Shown: positions 23,790 through 35,401 of the stretch, piece after piece
How positions within the stretch are numbered: the stretch's first letter is position 1
How the letters are laid out: each line of letters begins with the position of its first letter
The notes under the pieces: generated by a model
The model's database searches: none
What the model was told of the DNA's origin: nothing
The model's input: the letters and a program-made list of their open reading frames with translations, nothing else
Made by a program: the position numbers and the translations under genes
Source of the DNA: Onthophagus taurus
Taxonomy: Eukaryota > Arthropoda > Insecta > Coleoptera > Scarabaeidae
Assembly (NCBI RefSeq): GCF_036711975.1
Contig: NC_091972.1
Coordinates: forward strand, 6,391,001-6,455,000
Reading direction: 5' to 3'
DNA length: 64,000 nt

Positions 23790-24530
23790 CTACAACCCAG
23801 ATTTTGTGAGAATACGTTCATCCCATATAGAAATTCCATCGCAAGCACATATCGTTTTAGGATTTTCAAATAACCCAGAAGATCGAGCAATAATCCCACA
23901 TACTAATCGATTCTTTGAGTTAGACTCTAACAGAACTAATGACCTTCCGATTAAATTTGGCACTTCTATAATATGATCTTCTATTCTAAATGAAGCTCTA
24001 CCATTTTTATCTGCTGTTATAATACCTAAATCCCCATATTTTCTGTTTGGATCTATAGAATTAGCCATTTCAAAACAATCACCAACACTTTCACAATCTA
24101 AAATTTCGTTTTTTAGAATATATTGAAAAACACTTTAATATAAATAACCTTTTGATATATCACCACATTCATGTATTGCTAAATTATAAATTCCAGGAGA
24201 GAGGCCGTCAATAGTACCATCGATAATACAAGAGTTAGATAATTGTATGAATCTGACAACACCTTTAATGTTTTGAAGACCAACATGTAAAATTGCAACG
24301 GCCGATTGTTGCCCAGCGTGCCCTTTAACAACCACTTTTCGACCTGATTTTTCCAAAATTTGTTGAACCTGTTCCGTTGGTAAATCAGTGGCAACAACAA
24401 CCCTGTTTGCTTTTAGGTTAATATCTACTAGTTGTACTCTTGATTCGTTTCTAAAAGAATTTTGTACGGCTTCAACGCATTTTTCACAAGTCATTTTTAC
24501 GGCGAATTCAATTTTAGTTATTGATGACAT
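23790..24530 (-). CDS. Ccs: Copper chaperone for superoxide dismutase
   Basis: Delivers copper to and oxidises Cu/Zn superoxide dismutase. Exons 24530-24149 and 24097-23790, with a 51-bp intron, give 229 residues, shorter than the vertebrate protein (about 270). Domain 1 has the copper-binding MTCEKC (13-18). Domain 2 is SOD-like (GLSPGIYNLAIHECGDIS; NSIDPNRKYGDLG). Domain 3 keeps the CxC motif (ICACDGISIWDER) near the C-terminus. SOD metal ligands are only partly kept, as expected for a chaperone. Its 3' end faces that of the ZC2HC1 gene, 300 bp away. Confidence 0.95.
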
Positions 24531-25009
24531 CTTTTTAAGATTTACAATGATGTTAACGATTTTGTATTATAAATGTCAAAAATTGAAAATGACAAGGAAT
24601 TTTTTAAATCTGAAGTTAGCGTTAATTGATCTGTCAACAAAACTATTAACAAAACATATTGCAAAACATTTTAAATCGGTTTATTTAACCAACTCAAATA
24701 CTTGATATGGATAATTTTATTATTTTCGTTAATACATAAAAAGATACAATAAAAGGTTTTACAATTACTGCGCCATCTAGTTATTGTATACCACAATTAA
24801 ACTAATTATCTAATAATAAATTATTATTCTTTTTTAATTGTTAATCATTTTAAGAGTAAAAACATGATGAATTTGTTGAAATAAAAATACGAATAGCTTT
24901 CCCTATTAATAAAATGCATTTGGTATAAGAATTACATTACATAAAAATACATTATAACGATTTCATTAATATTTATATACATATACATTATTAAATCTAA
25001 AGGTAAATT
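24531..25009. other. Spacer between Ccs and Vti1b
   Basis: About 480 bp, very AT-rich, with the Ccs 5' flank and the Vti1b 3' flank. A small plus-strand frame (24,388-24,705) is antisense to Ccs exon 1 and not supported. Confidence 0.4.
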
Positions 25010-25360
25010 TTAGTTTTTAAAGAACTTCATGTAACAAACAGTGATCAATATTCCGATTTCAACGATAATGATTAATACCAAAATCAATTTATTGTAAAGG
25101 ACATTTCTACTCATCTTCCTTAATATATTTCTACTGCTATCTAATTGTTCATCTGCATGGGTCAATCTGTTTTTAGCTCTTAGTAAAGTTTCCCGTTGAC
25201 TACTCAATTCTGATACAACTTCCGTTCCTATATTTTCAGTTTCAATAGCAACTTGATTTGTTCTGGCCAAACTATCTCCTGTTCGCGCTAAAATCGCTGT
25301 CCCCTCAAGTACAGCTTGTCTATTTTGGTTATCCCAATCCGATACACGATTATTATACAT
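25010..25360 (-). CDS. Vti1b-type Qb SNARE, SNARE and membrane anchor only
   Basis: SNARE of late endosome/TGN fusion. Single exon, 116 residues. The SNARE helix (about 20-90) has ENIGTEVVSELSSQRETL, whose Gln is the expected zero-layer residue, followed by LRKMSRNVLYNKL and a C-terminal anchor (LILVLIIIVEIGILITVCYM). This matches the C-terminal half of VTI1B; the N-terminal three-helix domain (about 110 residues) is absent. An in-frame ATG and no clear upstream exon support a short form. However, an AG just upstream (CCAG|GGTAAAAATG) could be an acceptor for an unseen exon. Confidence 0.88.
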   Translation of the reverse strand: MYNNRVSDWDNQNRQAVLEGTAILARTGDSLARTNQVAIETENIGTEVVSELSSQRETLLRAKNRLTHADEQLDSSRNILRKMSRNVLYNKLILVLIIIVEIGILITVCYMKFFKN

Positions 25361-25942
25361 TTTTACCCTGGTTTTATTATTATCTCATACAAAAGAAATT
25401 GACGTTTTTGTTAGGTTAGGTTAACTGTCACTGTCAAATAGTTGTCAATTAAAAAAAATGTTGATGACCCTTTTTGACAACAAATTTGAACGATTTTATT
25501 TAAATAAATATAATAACATAAATAACTTAATTACAAGAAATTATTGTGAATTTAATATAAGAATCTAATCAGATAAAAAATTGTAAATTATGTAGTTGCC
25601 ATGGCAACGAATTAAATATGATATGTCTCAAATCAACAAAAACACGTTTTCTTATTGAATATTATTCATCAATGTAATGATAAAACAAACTTGAATCAGT
25701 GTAGAAACATAACCGGTATGTTAAAACGATCGGATTCTTAAGAAATAATCGAAAAAACGTTGTAATAAAAACGTTGCTAATTAACCAAAATCAAAGTTGA
25801 AATTAAATTTGTCACCAAAATGTATCTTATGACTTGACCTGTCGTTATTCTCGTTAATAAAAAAAAAAACATTCATAGATATACAGACACCTTTTTACGT
25901 CGAGTGTGATTGTGCTAAATTTTCGATTAACTTTTAAAAAGA
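25361..25942. promoter_or_regulatory. Divergent promoter region of Vti1b and Erk7
   Basis: 580 bp with no gene. AT-rich; an AGTTGCCATGGCAACG-type RFX-like X-box palindrome sits near 25,595-25,610. X-box motifs drive ciliary genes, which would suit MAPK15; this link is an inference. Confidence 0.4.
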
Positions 25943-28717
25943 ATGTCAGAAAAAAAAGATAAGATGTCGGAAATTGACGAGCACATAATGAAGAGATTTG
26001 ATATACAAAAAAGATTAGGTAAGGGCGCGTATGGGATCGTATGGAAGGCGGTCGATAAGAAAACGAAGGAAGTGTTGGCTGTTAAGAAAATTTTCGACGC
26101 ATTTCGAAACCAAACCGATGCCCAAAGAACTTACAGGGAAATTATGTTTTTGCAGTGCTTTAAAAATCATCCGAACGTCATCCGATTGCACAGTATTCAC
26201 AGGTAAAAAATTTCGATGAAATTCAATTTAAATTATTCATTAAGTTTTAGTTTTTTATCACTAGATGGTTGGTATTACCATTCATTTTAAACTCAAAATG
26301 AGTGAGAAAATTAATTAACTAATTATTTTTAGAGCGGCCAATAATAGAGATATTTACTTAGGATTTGAATACATGGAAACTGATTTACACAACGTCATTA
26401 AACGTGGAAACATCTTAAAAGACGTCCATAAAAGATATATTATGTATCAGTTGTTGAAGGCTACTAAATATATTCATTCTGGAAATGTTATACATCGTGA
26501 CCAAAAACCTAGCAATGTTTTGTTGGATACATTATGCAGGTAAAATAAAGGATACGTAAAAAAAAGATTTTTTGGAATTGATTTTTAGATGTAAAATAGC
26601 GGATTTTGGATTAGCCAGGTCGTTAACTCAACTTTCCGATTCAAGTGAAACGGATCCCACACTTACTGATTATGTTGCTACAAGATGGTATAGAGCCCCC
26701 GAGATATTAATAGCAAATCGCAAGTAACTAGTGAATAAAAAAAGGAAATTATTAAGAATTTTTTTATATAAACAGTACCTTTTAGATACACCAAAGGGAT
26801 CGATATGTGGAGCCTCGGTTGTATTTTGGGTGAAATGGTCGCTGGAAAACCACTATTTCCAGGTTCATCAACTGTAAATCAAGTTGAAAAAATTATGTCA
26901 ACGATTGTTATTCCAACACAAGAAGGTTATTTCATTTTCATTAATTTTTAAGATAAAAAAATTGTATGCTAAGTTCCCTTGAGATGATTTTTCAATCTCG
27001 GGAAGAGGAAAAAGTCACAAGGACTCAAGTCTATGGCTCTACTGGCCTTGGCCTTCCTCAGCCTCCATTCATCCCAGTCCCTTGCCTCTCTCTCCCAACT
27101 CCTACTTCCGACAATCTCCCTAACGTCCTGGTCGACTGCTTCCTTTCATCTCAATCTTGGCTATCCCCTGGTCCAACTTCACCAACGTGATGTATGGCAC
27201 AAAATATTCCAAAATTGTCGTTAATCAGTAACAATTTTTATTGAAACAACAAGAACAAATTTCACATAGTTTATTTAGGATTTTGCTATGGTTAGACGTT
27301 AGAGTAAGTGCTCAAAATGTCCTCCTTCGGCAGCAATAGAGGTTGGGCTAAGATTAAGACCACTCTTCGTGGGTCCTATCTTGATCTATGAAGACTGAAT
27401 GGATGAGCAAATCCCTCGCATTGCGTTTATCGATTATTTGATGGACAAGACTTTCCTGCACGGAAACCATTGTGTTCTTCCATGTCGTCCCATTACATTT
27501 TAATCCTATACTTTAAAACTTTGCCATACAATCTCTTCACTGTGCTAGTAACACTTATGCCTTGATAATTTAGGCATAACTGTTTATTTCCTTTTTTTAA
27601 AGATTGAGTAGATGTAAGCTAGGTTCCTTTCCAACCTAGCTTACTTAAAAAGTGTTGCCAAAAATTCGTGTAATATCTCGGGTTCATGGAGCAGGTCAAT
27701 GGGGATGTTTCCAGGCGCGGCAGACATTTAGCTTAATCATATAGTGTGTAGCAATTTTAGTTACTACCCCGTAACCAATATTTTGTTAAGGGTTTATAGT
27801 AGAAATTTCCTTTTATAAGGAGACTATGAGGGAATAATTAAATTTGGTATAGAAGGTTTCTAAAATTAATTTCTAATTTAATTTATTTCATCATATTTAC
27901 TTGTATAATCCTTTTTAATAATAGTTCTTTTTTAATAAAATTAGACATTGCAACCATTTGCGTATCAGGAGTTGGTTCATCAATGATAAAAAACGCATGT
28001 AATCTACCCAGGGTGAGCATGAAATCAATAGTAGGAGAAGATGTAGCATCGGACGCAATCGACTTAATCAATCAATTATTAGTTTTTAATCCAATGAAAC
28101 GGTTAACTGCAGAACAAGCATTAGAACATCTTTATGTTAGAAAATTTCATGATGAAAGTGAAGAGATAGAGATGTCACGGAGTGTAATTATTCCGTTAAA
28201 TGACGATGTTCGTTTATCAGTTGATGATTATAGAAATAAATTGTATGAATTGATGCAAACTCATAATATTACTAAACATCACAGAGGAGGTTTGCATAAA
28301 ACTACGTTACGTTTACATACGGAATCTGTAAAACCAACGAGAGAAGTAAAATCGAAAGTTTGTAAAGATGCCGAGAGATATTTGAAATCTAGGTCTCAAA
28401 AAGAAAAGCCATATAATACGCAGTCAGAACCTCGGTTAGGACATTTACAAAATTATAGGACTAGTTTGAATATAAAATCTGATTCAAAAATACCAAAACC
28501 GATGGTGGCTACAACAACGTATTGTGGTGATTACAATAAGCAAAGTAGCGATTGCAGCAGGAAGAGTGCAGTTAGTAATGATTCGAAAGAAAGAATTCGA
28601 AGGAGATCAATTAATTCAAGGAGTAATGTGTATATGTCGTTTAATAGTTACAATCAAAATCATGGTATTATTACTCAAAGTGCACTTACGGAATTAAAGG
28701 CTGCTGGAATGCGGTAG
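25943..28717 (+). CDS. Erk7: Atypical MAP kinase Erk7 (MAPK15)
   Basis: Atypical, autoactivating MAP kinase linked to cilia, secretion and autophagy. Exons 25943-26202, 26333-26539, 26589-26723, 26786-26925 and 27945-28717 give 504 residues. Kinase motifs: [11 protein letters not shown] (26-36), Lys48 in [13 protein letters not shown] (141-148), DFG in [10 protein letters not shown], activation loop Thr182-Asp-Tyr184 followed by [10 protein letters not shown], and [11 protein letters not shown]. The Gln in HRDQK is, as I recall, shared with vertebrate MAPK15. The activation motif is TDY, not TEY. The C-terminal extension (about residue 345 on) is basic, Ser-rich and disordered, as in the family. 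The 1-kb fourth intron carries LINE and mariner debris. Confidence 0.95.
26985..27735 (-). mobile_element. Nested LINE and mariner scraps in an Erk7 intron
   Basis: Three minus-strand pieces. At 26,990-27,185, a GC-richer tail resembles a LINE C-terminus ([13 protein letters not shown]). At 27,308-27,338, a mariner/IS630 transposase C-terminus reads [12 protein letters not shown]. At 27,395-27,735, LINE reverse-transcriptase words appear ([38 protein letters not shown]). All are short and interrupted. None has recognised ends. Confidence 0.6.
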
Positions 28718-29266
28718 TCTTAAATTAAAAAGAAATATTTTACATAACATATACTTTTGTCTACACATACATTCTTATATTATACAGTATTTTCGATCAA
28801 TTTTTTTGATCGCATTTTTTGCACGTGTGATGAAAACATTTTTTTGATACTTGAGAACGATATGCATACAAACTTCAGAATCTCGTGTAATTTATTTATG
28901 TACACATGGTGAATTGACTTGTTTCAATAATAAAATCAAATTTTATAAGAGTATTATTTTGAATTTAGCGTTTAATTTATTTACTTAGAGTGATAATTAT
29001 TCTCAGGGGCAATAAAAAAGCCGCAATTCAATTGATTCTACCAATATTTCGTATTTTACTTCCTCAGGGCGAGTCGTTAAATTGCAATGAAATTAACGAA
29101 AAATCGGAAAAACATTGTCAAAAAATGACGTGCGAAAATTTTTAAGTGACATTACTTGTAAAGTGGGTTAACTCTAAGTGCTGCTAACGGGATTGAACAA
29201 AATCTCCTGCTTGGGTTTTTTTAATTTATTTACTTTAATTACAACCACAAATTACAAATATATTTA
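28718..29266. other. Tail-to-tail spacer, Erk7 and EIPR1
   Basis: About 550 bp containing the Erk7 3' UTR (AATAAAATC near 28,929). An AGTGCTGCTAAC word lies near 29,178. No gene. Confidence 0.4.
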
Positions 29267-30537
29267 CTAAAGCATAATTTGATATTTTAAAGATCTTTTT
29301 ACTCGAGATATAAGTAAACGACCATCATAACTCAATGAAGTAAAAATCCAAGGTTCTGCTGGGGACCACTCAGCACAATAAACACTGTCTTCATGTTCGC
29401 ACCATTGCAAAGGACCATCAGGTAATAATTGTTTTGGTTCAATAGTTTCACCTGCTATATTTACATCACTGTTATTTTCGGAACTAACACTTGCAGCACT
29501 TGAAAGTAAAACTCTTGCATCAGAGCTGGCAGTTAAAAGTAGTTGGTCATGGAATGGATTGAATCTTACACACCATACCCTAAAAATTAAATTTTATTTA
29601 TTGCAATTTTCACTAATTTAATTAAATTTTCATCCCTACCAATGGGAATGATCACTTCTAGAATAAACAGGTTGATTTGTTTGTCTAAAATCCCAAATTT
29701 TTACAAAACCATCATCACCACATGTAGCCAAATGATACTGTTTATTTAAATTGTAATCCAAATCTCTTAAATATTGGCTATGAACTCCATCAATATGCCA
29801 AGCTAATTGTCCTGTACGAATATCATATGTTTTTAAATGAGTTTCTGTTGCTGTTGTAAACTAAAATCAATTCACTTAATTTAAAGATAAAATAAAAATG
29901 TTACAATATAATACCTGATTACAATTTTGATGAGGGTTCCATTTACCAGTTGTAAACTTTGGATTACTTTTACCTTCTAAACCAATTGTTAAAATTGATT
30001 TAGCTACATCATCAGACAAATCCCATAAAAAACAATGATTCTCACATAAAGAAATAGCTTTATTCTCCTCAACAGGATGAAATTCAGTAGCTTTAACATC
30101 ACCACAATTTAGAGGTGTTTCAATGTTTACCAAAACATTTAAAGTTTCTATTTGATTGGAATTTGTTGTTTCTGGTAGTTTCAATATTGCAGTTTTTATT
30201 CTACATGAATTATCATTTGTTATATCATTATAACAGGTACTTATTAAATCGGAATGTAATGGACTAGAAATTATTTTCCAAATTTCACCTTGGGCGTGAT
30301 GATAAACTATTGTTTTTAACGTTGAATTTTCTTCGTCGAATTCTACTAAATGTATTTGATTGTTGGTTTGTTTTAAAGATTGGGTTCCAATTAGAAAACA
30401 AATTTTTTCAGTTTCCGCTTGTTGAGGTGTCAAAGCCCTCGCCTATAATAATTTATGATTTAAGAGATATAAAAACAATAATTTAAACTTTTTACTTGGA
30501 ATTCTAATCCATAAATAACGGAATTTTCATTATCCAT
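29267..30537 (-). CDS. EARP/GARP-interacting protein 1 (EIPR1/TSSC1), WD40 protein
   Basis: WD40 protein that binds the EARP and GARP tethering complexes and aids endosome recycling and dense-core vesicle biogenesis. Exons 30537-30496, 30442-29915, 29860-29640 and 29579-29267 give 367 residues. The N-terminus VIYGLEFQARALTPQQAET is the family signature. WD-repeat strands are visible: GDVKATEFHPVEENKAISL, FTTGKWNPHQNC, CGDDGFVKIWDFRQ, HSHWVWCVRFNPFHDQLLLT and EDSVYCAEWSPAEPW. The last exon ends SLSYDGRLLVSRVKRSLKY. Length is close to the human protein. It is divergent from presenilin with only 335 bp between start codons. Confidence 0.95.
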
Positions 30538-30872
30538 TTTTTAAAGTTGACGTTTACAAATCTAACCTGAAATACCTATATTTTTGATAACGGTTGCTAA
30601 CTTCATTTCGATTTCTCGACGATTAAAAAAAAAAAGTAATTAAAATAGTTATGATATTAAAATACACATGTATAATTCAGTTATAAATAAATAATAGCGA
30701 TCAATAAACCAGATTAATTTTTTTTCATCTAACTGTTAAATGTTAAAATCGAACTTCATGTTATTCCATGTTTGGGTATTGAAACGTCAAAAATGAGTCA
30801 CTGAAACGTCAAGTTTTTTCATAAAGCGTTTTCTTTATTTTTCCTCAATTTCTTTGTGATATCAACGCGTTG
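30538..30872. promoter_or_regulatory. Bidirectional promoter of EIPR1 and presenilin
   Basis: 335 bp between divergent ATGs; AT-rich with A and T runs. The words AACGTCAAAAATG and AACGTCAAG near 30,781-30,811 are a short repeat. No TATA box at either expected position. Confidence 0.5.
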
Positions 30873-32243
30873 ATGTCTGATAGTGAAAGCGATTTTGAGA
30901 ATACAACAGAAAGCACCAGGCTAATGGACGGGCACGTATCTGCCGATGCGGCCGCTGAAGTGCGAGCGCTTGGGGAGCCCCAACAGAAACGCCGTAGCAG
31001 ACAAAATCAGCAACAACCGCAATCGGTTGATGAGGGACATCAACATATTCCCGAAGTACGCGTTCAGGACGCCCAACAAGCTAATCAAGATTTTATCAGT
31101 GAAGAAGAAGAGTTAAAGTATGGTGCGAAACATGTAATAAAGTTATTCGCCCCCGTTTCTCTGTGTATGTTAGTGGTAGTGGCTACAATTAGCTCTGTTA
31201 GTTTCTATACAATTAAAGATGTTTATTTGGTGTATACACCGTTTCATGAAGATAGCCCAGAAACGGGTACTAAAGCTTGGAATGCAGTTGCAAACTCGCT
31301 GATTTTGATAGCCGTTATTATAACAATGACGATTTTATTGATTATTTTATATAAAAAGAGGTGTTATAAAGTAATTCACGGTTGGTTAATAGTTTCATCT
31401 TTGATGTTATTATCGGTATTTTCATTTTTGTATTTAGAGGAAACTTTAAGGGCTTATAACATACCGTTTGATTATTTTACATTGGCTATTTTAATGTGGA
31501 ATTTCGGTGTAATGGGTATGATCTGCATTCATTGGCAAGGACCTCTTATTTTACAACAAGCTTATTTAATATTCGTTGCAGCCTTAATGGCTTTAGTATT
31601 TATTAAGTATTTACCTGAATGGACAACTTGGGCTGTTTTGGGAGTTATTTCAATATGGGATTTAATTGCTGTACTCATGCCCAAAGGTCCATTAAGAATT
31701 TTAGTTGAGACTGCTCAAGAACGCAATGAGCAAATTTTCCCAGCTTTAATTTATTCCTCTACTTATATGTACATTGCAATGGCTACAGATGAACAACCCA
31801 GTAATGCTAACAGACAAGCTTCAAATAATCAAAATACTTCAGAAGAAGAGCATGGTTTTACAGATGATTGGGTTCGAACTCATGCAGATCGCGTAACGCA
31901 AAGACAACTTGAAGTTTATGATGTTAGTGGTCAACCGAGAACTCAAGTACATGAACAAATGGATAAAGAAGAACGTGGTGTTAAGCTTGGTTTGGGCGAT
32001 TTTATTTTTTATAGTGTTCTAGTTGGAAAGGCTTCATCATATGGAGATTGGAACACAACCGTAGCCTGTTTTGTAGCTATTTTAATTGGGCTTTGTTTAA
32101 CCTTATTATTGTTGGCGATTTTTAGGAAAGCTTTACCAGCTTTACCTATTTCTATAACTTTTGGTTTAATATTTTATTTCGCCACTAAAGAAATTGTAAG
32201 TCCATTTTCTGATCGATTAGCTGCTGAACAAGTATTTATTTAA
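30873..32243 (+). CDS. Psn: Presenilin, gamma-secretase catalytic subunit
   Basis: Intramembrane aspartyl protease that cleaves Notch and other type I proteins within gamma-secretase. Single coding exon, 456 residues; I use the first ATG (30,873). A hydrophilic N-terminus (1-85) precedes nine membrane segments. The first catalytic aspartate is Asp263 in [10 protein letters not shown], so the usual Tyr-Asp is Trp-Asp; I recall the same in fly presenilin. The second is Asp376 in [12 protein letters not shown]. The PALP motif is at 422-425. The large loop (about 300-365) is acidic and variable. All known catalytic features are intact. Confidence 0.97.
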   Translation: MSDSESDFENTTESTRLMDGHVSADAAAEVRALGEPQQKRRSRQNQQQPQSVDEGHQHIPEVRVQDAQQANQDFISEEEELKYGAKHVIKLFAPVSLCMLVVVATISSVSFYTIKDVYLVYTPFHEDSPETGTKAWNAVANSLILIAVIITMTILLIILYKKRCYKVIHGWLIVSSLMLLSVFSFLYLEETLRAYNIPFDYFTLAILMWNFGVMGMICIHWQGPLILQQAYLIFVAALMALVFIKYLPEWTTWAVLGVISIWDLIAVLMPKGPLRILVETAQERNEQIFPALIYSSTYMYIAMATDEQPSNANRQASNNQNTSEEEHGFTDDWVRTHADRVTQRQLEVYDVSGQPRTQVHEQMDKEERGVKLGLGDFIFYSVLVGKASSYGDWNTTVACFVAILIGLCLTLLLLAIFRKALPALPISITFGLIFYFATKEIVSPFSDRLAAEQVFI

Positions 32244-32416
32244 TGTAATAATTATTAAAAAAATTAAATAAAATAGTTAATCCTTACAAAACGAATTGTT
32301 TGACAAGAAAAACCTTTGCATAACCTCAAAATGTAATGAAGGCTTAAATACATTATTTTAACCACAAAAAATAAATAATACAATTAATCATATTAAAAAA
32401 AGTTTATTATTAAAAT

Positions 32417-33253
32417 CTAATCAGTTTTTAAATCATTTGTCATAACACTTTCCTTGATCTTATCCCTGAAATATTTAAAAACAGCTCCACTGGCATCCCG
32501 ACAAGTTTTTAAAGCCTCCTTAAATTGATTGACACTGAATGAACCAGTTGTATGTGATGCTACAATTCGCCCTTCAAAACTATCAAATACGAAAAGGAAT
32601 CCTGCTTTGGAGTTCTCCCATTCTAAAGCGGGAGGTTCTAATTTGATGATATTGTCTTCATTGATAGCGCAAGAAACGGCTCCAATAAGAAATTTCATAT
32701 CAACACCAGCATCTAATAAAGCTGCACACGCTGCATTTATTGCACAAGAAATTAGCTGAAAAATATGATTTTATTAAAGGAGTTAACGAATACTCAAAAA
32801 GAAAACTTTTTACCCCTCCACAATTTTGCATTTCTTGTAAAACTATCATTATTGAGGTTCTTGGATAAAGAGAAGTCACTAAAGCCACTTCGCAAACGTT
32901 TTTTATTATAGCTTCGTAGGAACGGTCACCAATACCTAAAATTTATTATATTTCACTGTTTTTAAAAAAATAATTTATTTCCTTACTGGGTATTCCACTT
33001 TTTGGCCTATAATAGACCTCTACACAAACTTTATCTGTAAGGATTTTTTGTGACTTTGCTTCTATAGGGCCATAACATCCCGCAAGAACTGTGGTTTCAC
33101 CTTCAAAAAAACATTTGTCTTAAAAATAATTAATCGTTTTATTGATCGAATACCTTGACTAAAAATTACAGACCCATCTGGTCTTGATAAAATATTTAAA
33201 GACGCTCGTTTTTCTTGCAAATTTTGCTGGGAAGTTATTATATCCATTTCCAT
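32417..33253 (-). CDS. Rrp46: Exosome complex component RRP46 (EXOSC5)
   Basis: RNase PH-fold subunit of the RNA exosome ring, used for 3'-5' RNA decay and rRNA processing. Exons 33253-33154, 33100-32987, 32935-32814 and 32755-32417 give 224 residues, the usual size. Recognisable blocks: RPDGSVIFSQGETTVLAGCYGP (about 22-43), YYRPKSGIPS, YPRTSIMIVLQEMQNCG and SCAINAACAALLDAGVDM. Eukaryotic exosome RNase PH subunits are catalytically inactive, so the role is structural. Introns are 51-60 bp. Converges on presenilin, 170 bp apart. Confidence 0.95.
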
Positions 33254-33549
33254 TGTTTGTTAGGTTATGATTTATTAGATACATAACCTCACTTTTTTAC
33301 AGATTCCTGTATGAATGAAATTTTTTTTGAATTATTTTTATTGATTTATTAAATATTACGAACATTTTGTTTTATTACAATGATTTATTAGAAATGTTAC
33401 AATTTTTATATACAATTTTAATAGCACTATAGTTACTTGAAACCGATTTAATTTCAGATTATATATAAAAAATAGAGTTTTCCACATAAATTATCATTTC
33501 CTTTCAAAACATAAGAAAAAAATAGATTAGACAAATACATTTTCTATTT

Positions 33550-34823
33550 CTAACGACTTGTCGGTGTCGGTAGTGTGTATCCAATGAGATGAAATGATAA
33601 CCACCAAGATAAAACAGGTTGAGTTAAAGCTACAAATAGCAAAAAGTACAATCGCCGTTTATTTCCGGTTTGTTGCACCTGTACTTCCCCGTAATAAGAA
33701 GTTGCAGCTTGAGGTTGTTGTTCAGGTAAAATTTGTCCCTTTAATGATCGCACCAAGAAAAACGCAAGCGCTAAATTTAAATAAATCAAACTTGAATAAT
33801 ACCCCATTTTTTCAGCTAACATGCTTATTAAAACACTAACAATAATCCCTACAAATTTGTATCCGCTGTAAGCCAATAAATCCAATGTTCTCAAGCTTGC
33901 TTTTATATTTGAAATATACATTGTACAACTGTAAATGGCCAGTTCGAAAACACACCAAGCCAATGCAGAGGACGCCTGTATACTAATTTGTTCAGGACTA
34001 AAACGTTTTTGCATGCCCAACACCAATCCAGCAACCAGAACAAATGTGACATATGCCATTGTTGGGATATACAAATCTGGAGCATTTATCTCATACCTTG
34101 GTTGAACAGGCCCGTCTTGAGCATACTTTATCGACCAATCTGAATGAGTAAATGGAAAGAGTAACAATCCTAACTTTGAAATTACATATTTTGTATCAAC
34201 GGCAAAGTAATATTTTAGTTTTATTAATGGTACATATTTTTGTATTTCTTGTTGAACCATTGTTTTTCCAGTATTTGCTAACTGTTGTCCATATTGATAA
34301 GCCATGTCTTGTACCATCGGTTGTGCAAACACCCCTAATCCTGGCGCAGGTTGCATTTGAGGTGGTATATTTAGCGATGGGTTTTGATTATAACCGTATC
34401 CCATATCTTTGGTTGTATCAAAAGGTTGTTTTTGTTGAAGCTGAGGTTGTTGGGGGATGTTTGGTGCCATGTTATCTAATTAACAATGAATAGTAATTAG
34501 TATTATTATTTTTAAATGATTCTAATCTTAATTTTATCATCGTAATACAAAAAAAATTATATCCTATTGAACTTTGTGATTTTCTAACTTACCTGGTGGA
34601 AATTGTTGTGAATTAGAATTATCAATAGGATTGTTCATATAAGGTTGTTGATTATAAGGATTATACCCCATCGAATTAACATCGCTAACCCTTTTAACTT
34701 TCCTGGCAAAGGCTGTAAAATAAAATTGACATTTCACTTAATAAATCAAAATTTTGCTTTTAGGTTAGGTTTTAAAACAAAACACTCACGGGGTCTTCCG
34801 GCTGCGTTCGCGTTAAAGTTCAT
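33550..34823 (-). CDS. Yif1: Yip1-interacting factor (YIF1), Golgi membrane protein
   Basis: Multi-pass protein of ER-Golgi traffic that pairs with YIPF proteins. Exons 34823-34790, 34712-34593 and 34475-33550 give 359 residues. The N-terminus is Gln/Pro/Tyr/Asn-rich and cytosolic (NPYNQQPYMNN; IPQQPQLQQKQP). The conserved block KYVPLIKLKYYFAVDTKYV precedes LFPFTH and PRYEINAPDLYIPTMAYVTFVL, then five predicted membrane helices to WWLSFHLI near the end. I use the exon 1 ATG (MNFNANAAGRP) rather than the internal ATG because all exons join in phase. Head to head with PACS. Confidence 0.93.
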
Positions 34824-35401
34824 TATAAAACAACACTAAAAATCTCCTTAGAAGACGATTTTCAAACAATTATTATTATTCTTAGCTCTTAATTCGAGTA
34901 AATCAGACACGTCATTTACGTACTCGCCGTTTTGACAGTCGCTCGATATGTTTAGGATTTGGAATACGGATTTTTTAGTGGGGAATTATCAATTTCTACA
35001 GTTGGTAACGATCGAATGGGTTGAGTCGCGTTTCCGTATATAAGTCCCGAACGGGTTTGGTGAATTTTCAAAACCAATTCGTATTGCAATCGTGGCGGTT
35101 AGACATCCTTTTTTCGTATTCCGATTCACCGAGTGTTCTTCGTGTAATCGTGTTTGTGATCGAAAAATGAACAATGAAAAATGACAATTTTAAAACATGA
35201 TTTAAATGTTAATAATTTAATGGGGCTTCGATTTGGGAGCGGCAATCGAATGGTTGCTCACAACGTTTGTGATTAAACAACAATAAAGCGGGACACAAAA
35301 CCGTATCTTTGTAAAAGAAAAATCGCGGGATGTTCGGGATTTGTTTTTATTATTCATTGTGATTTGAGAATAGCCGGTATTTTGGTCTTCTACTTCAAAC
35401 A
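34824..35401. promoter_or_regulatory. Divergent promoter region of Yif1 and PACS
   Basis: 580 bp between divergent ATGs, GC-richer than neighbouring introns, with GTATATAAGTCCCG near 35,035. The TATAAG could serve as a TATA-like element for a plus-strand PACS transcript starting near 35,070. No coding frame supported. Confidence 0.5.

Noticed and set aside
30870-30872. TTG just before the presenilin ATG as an alternative start
   Set aside because: The adjacent ATG is the normal start; non-ATG initiation is not needed.
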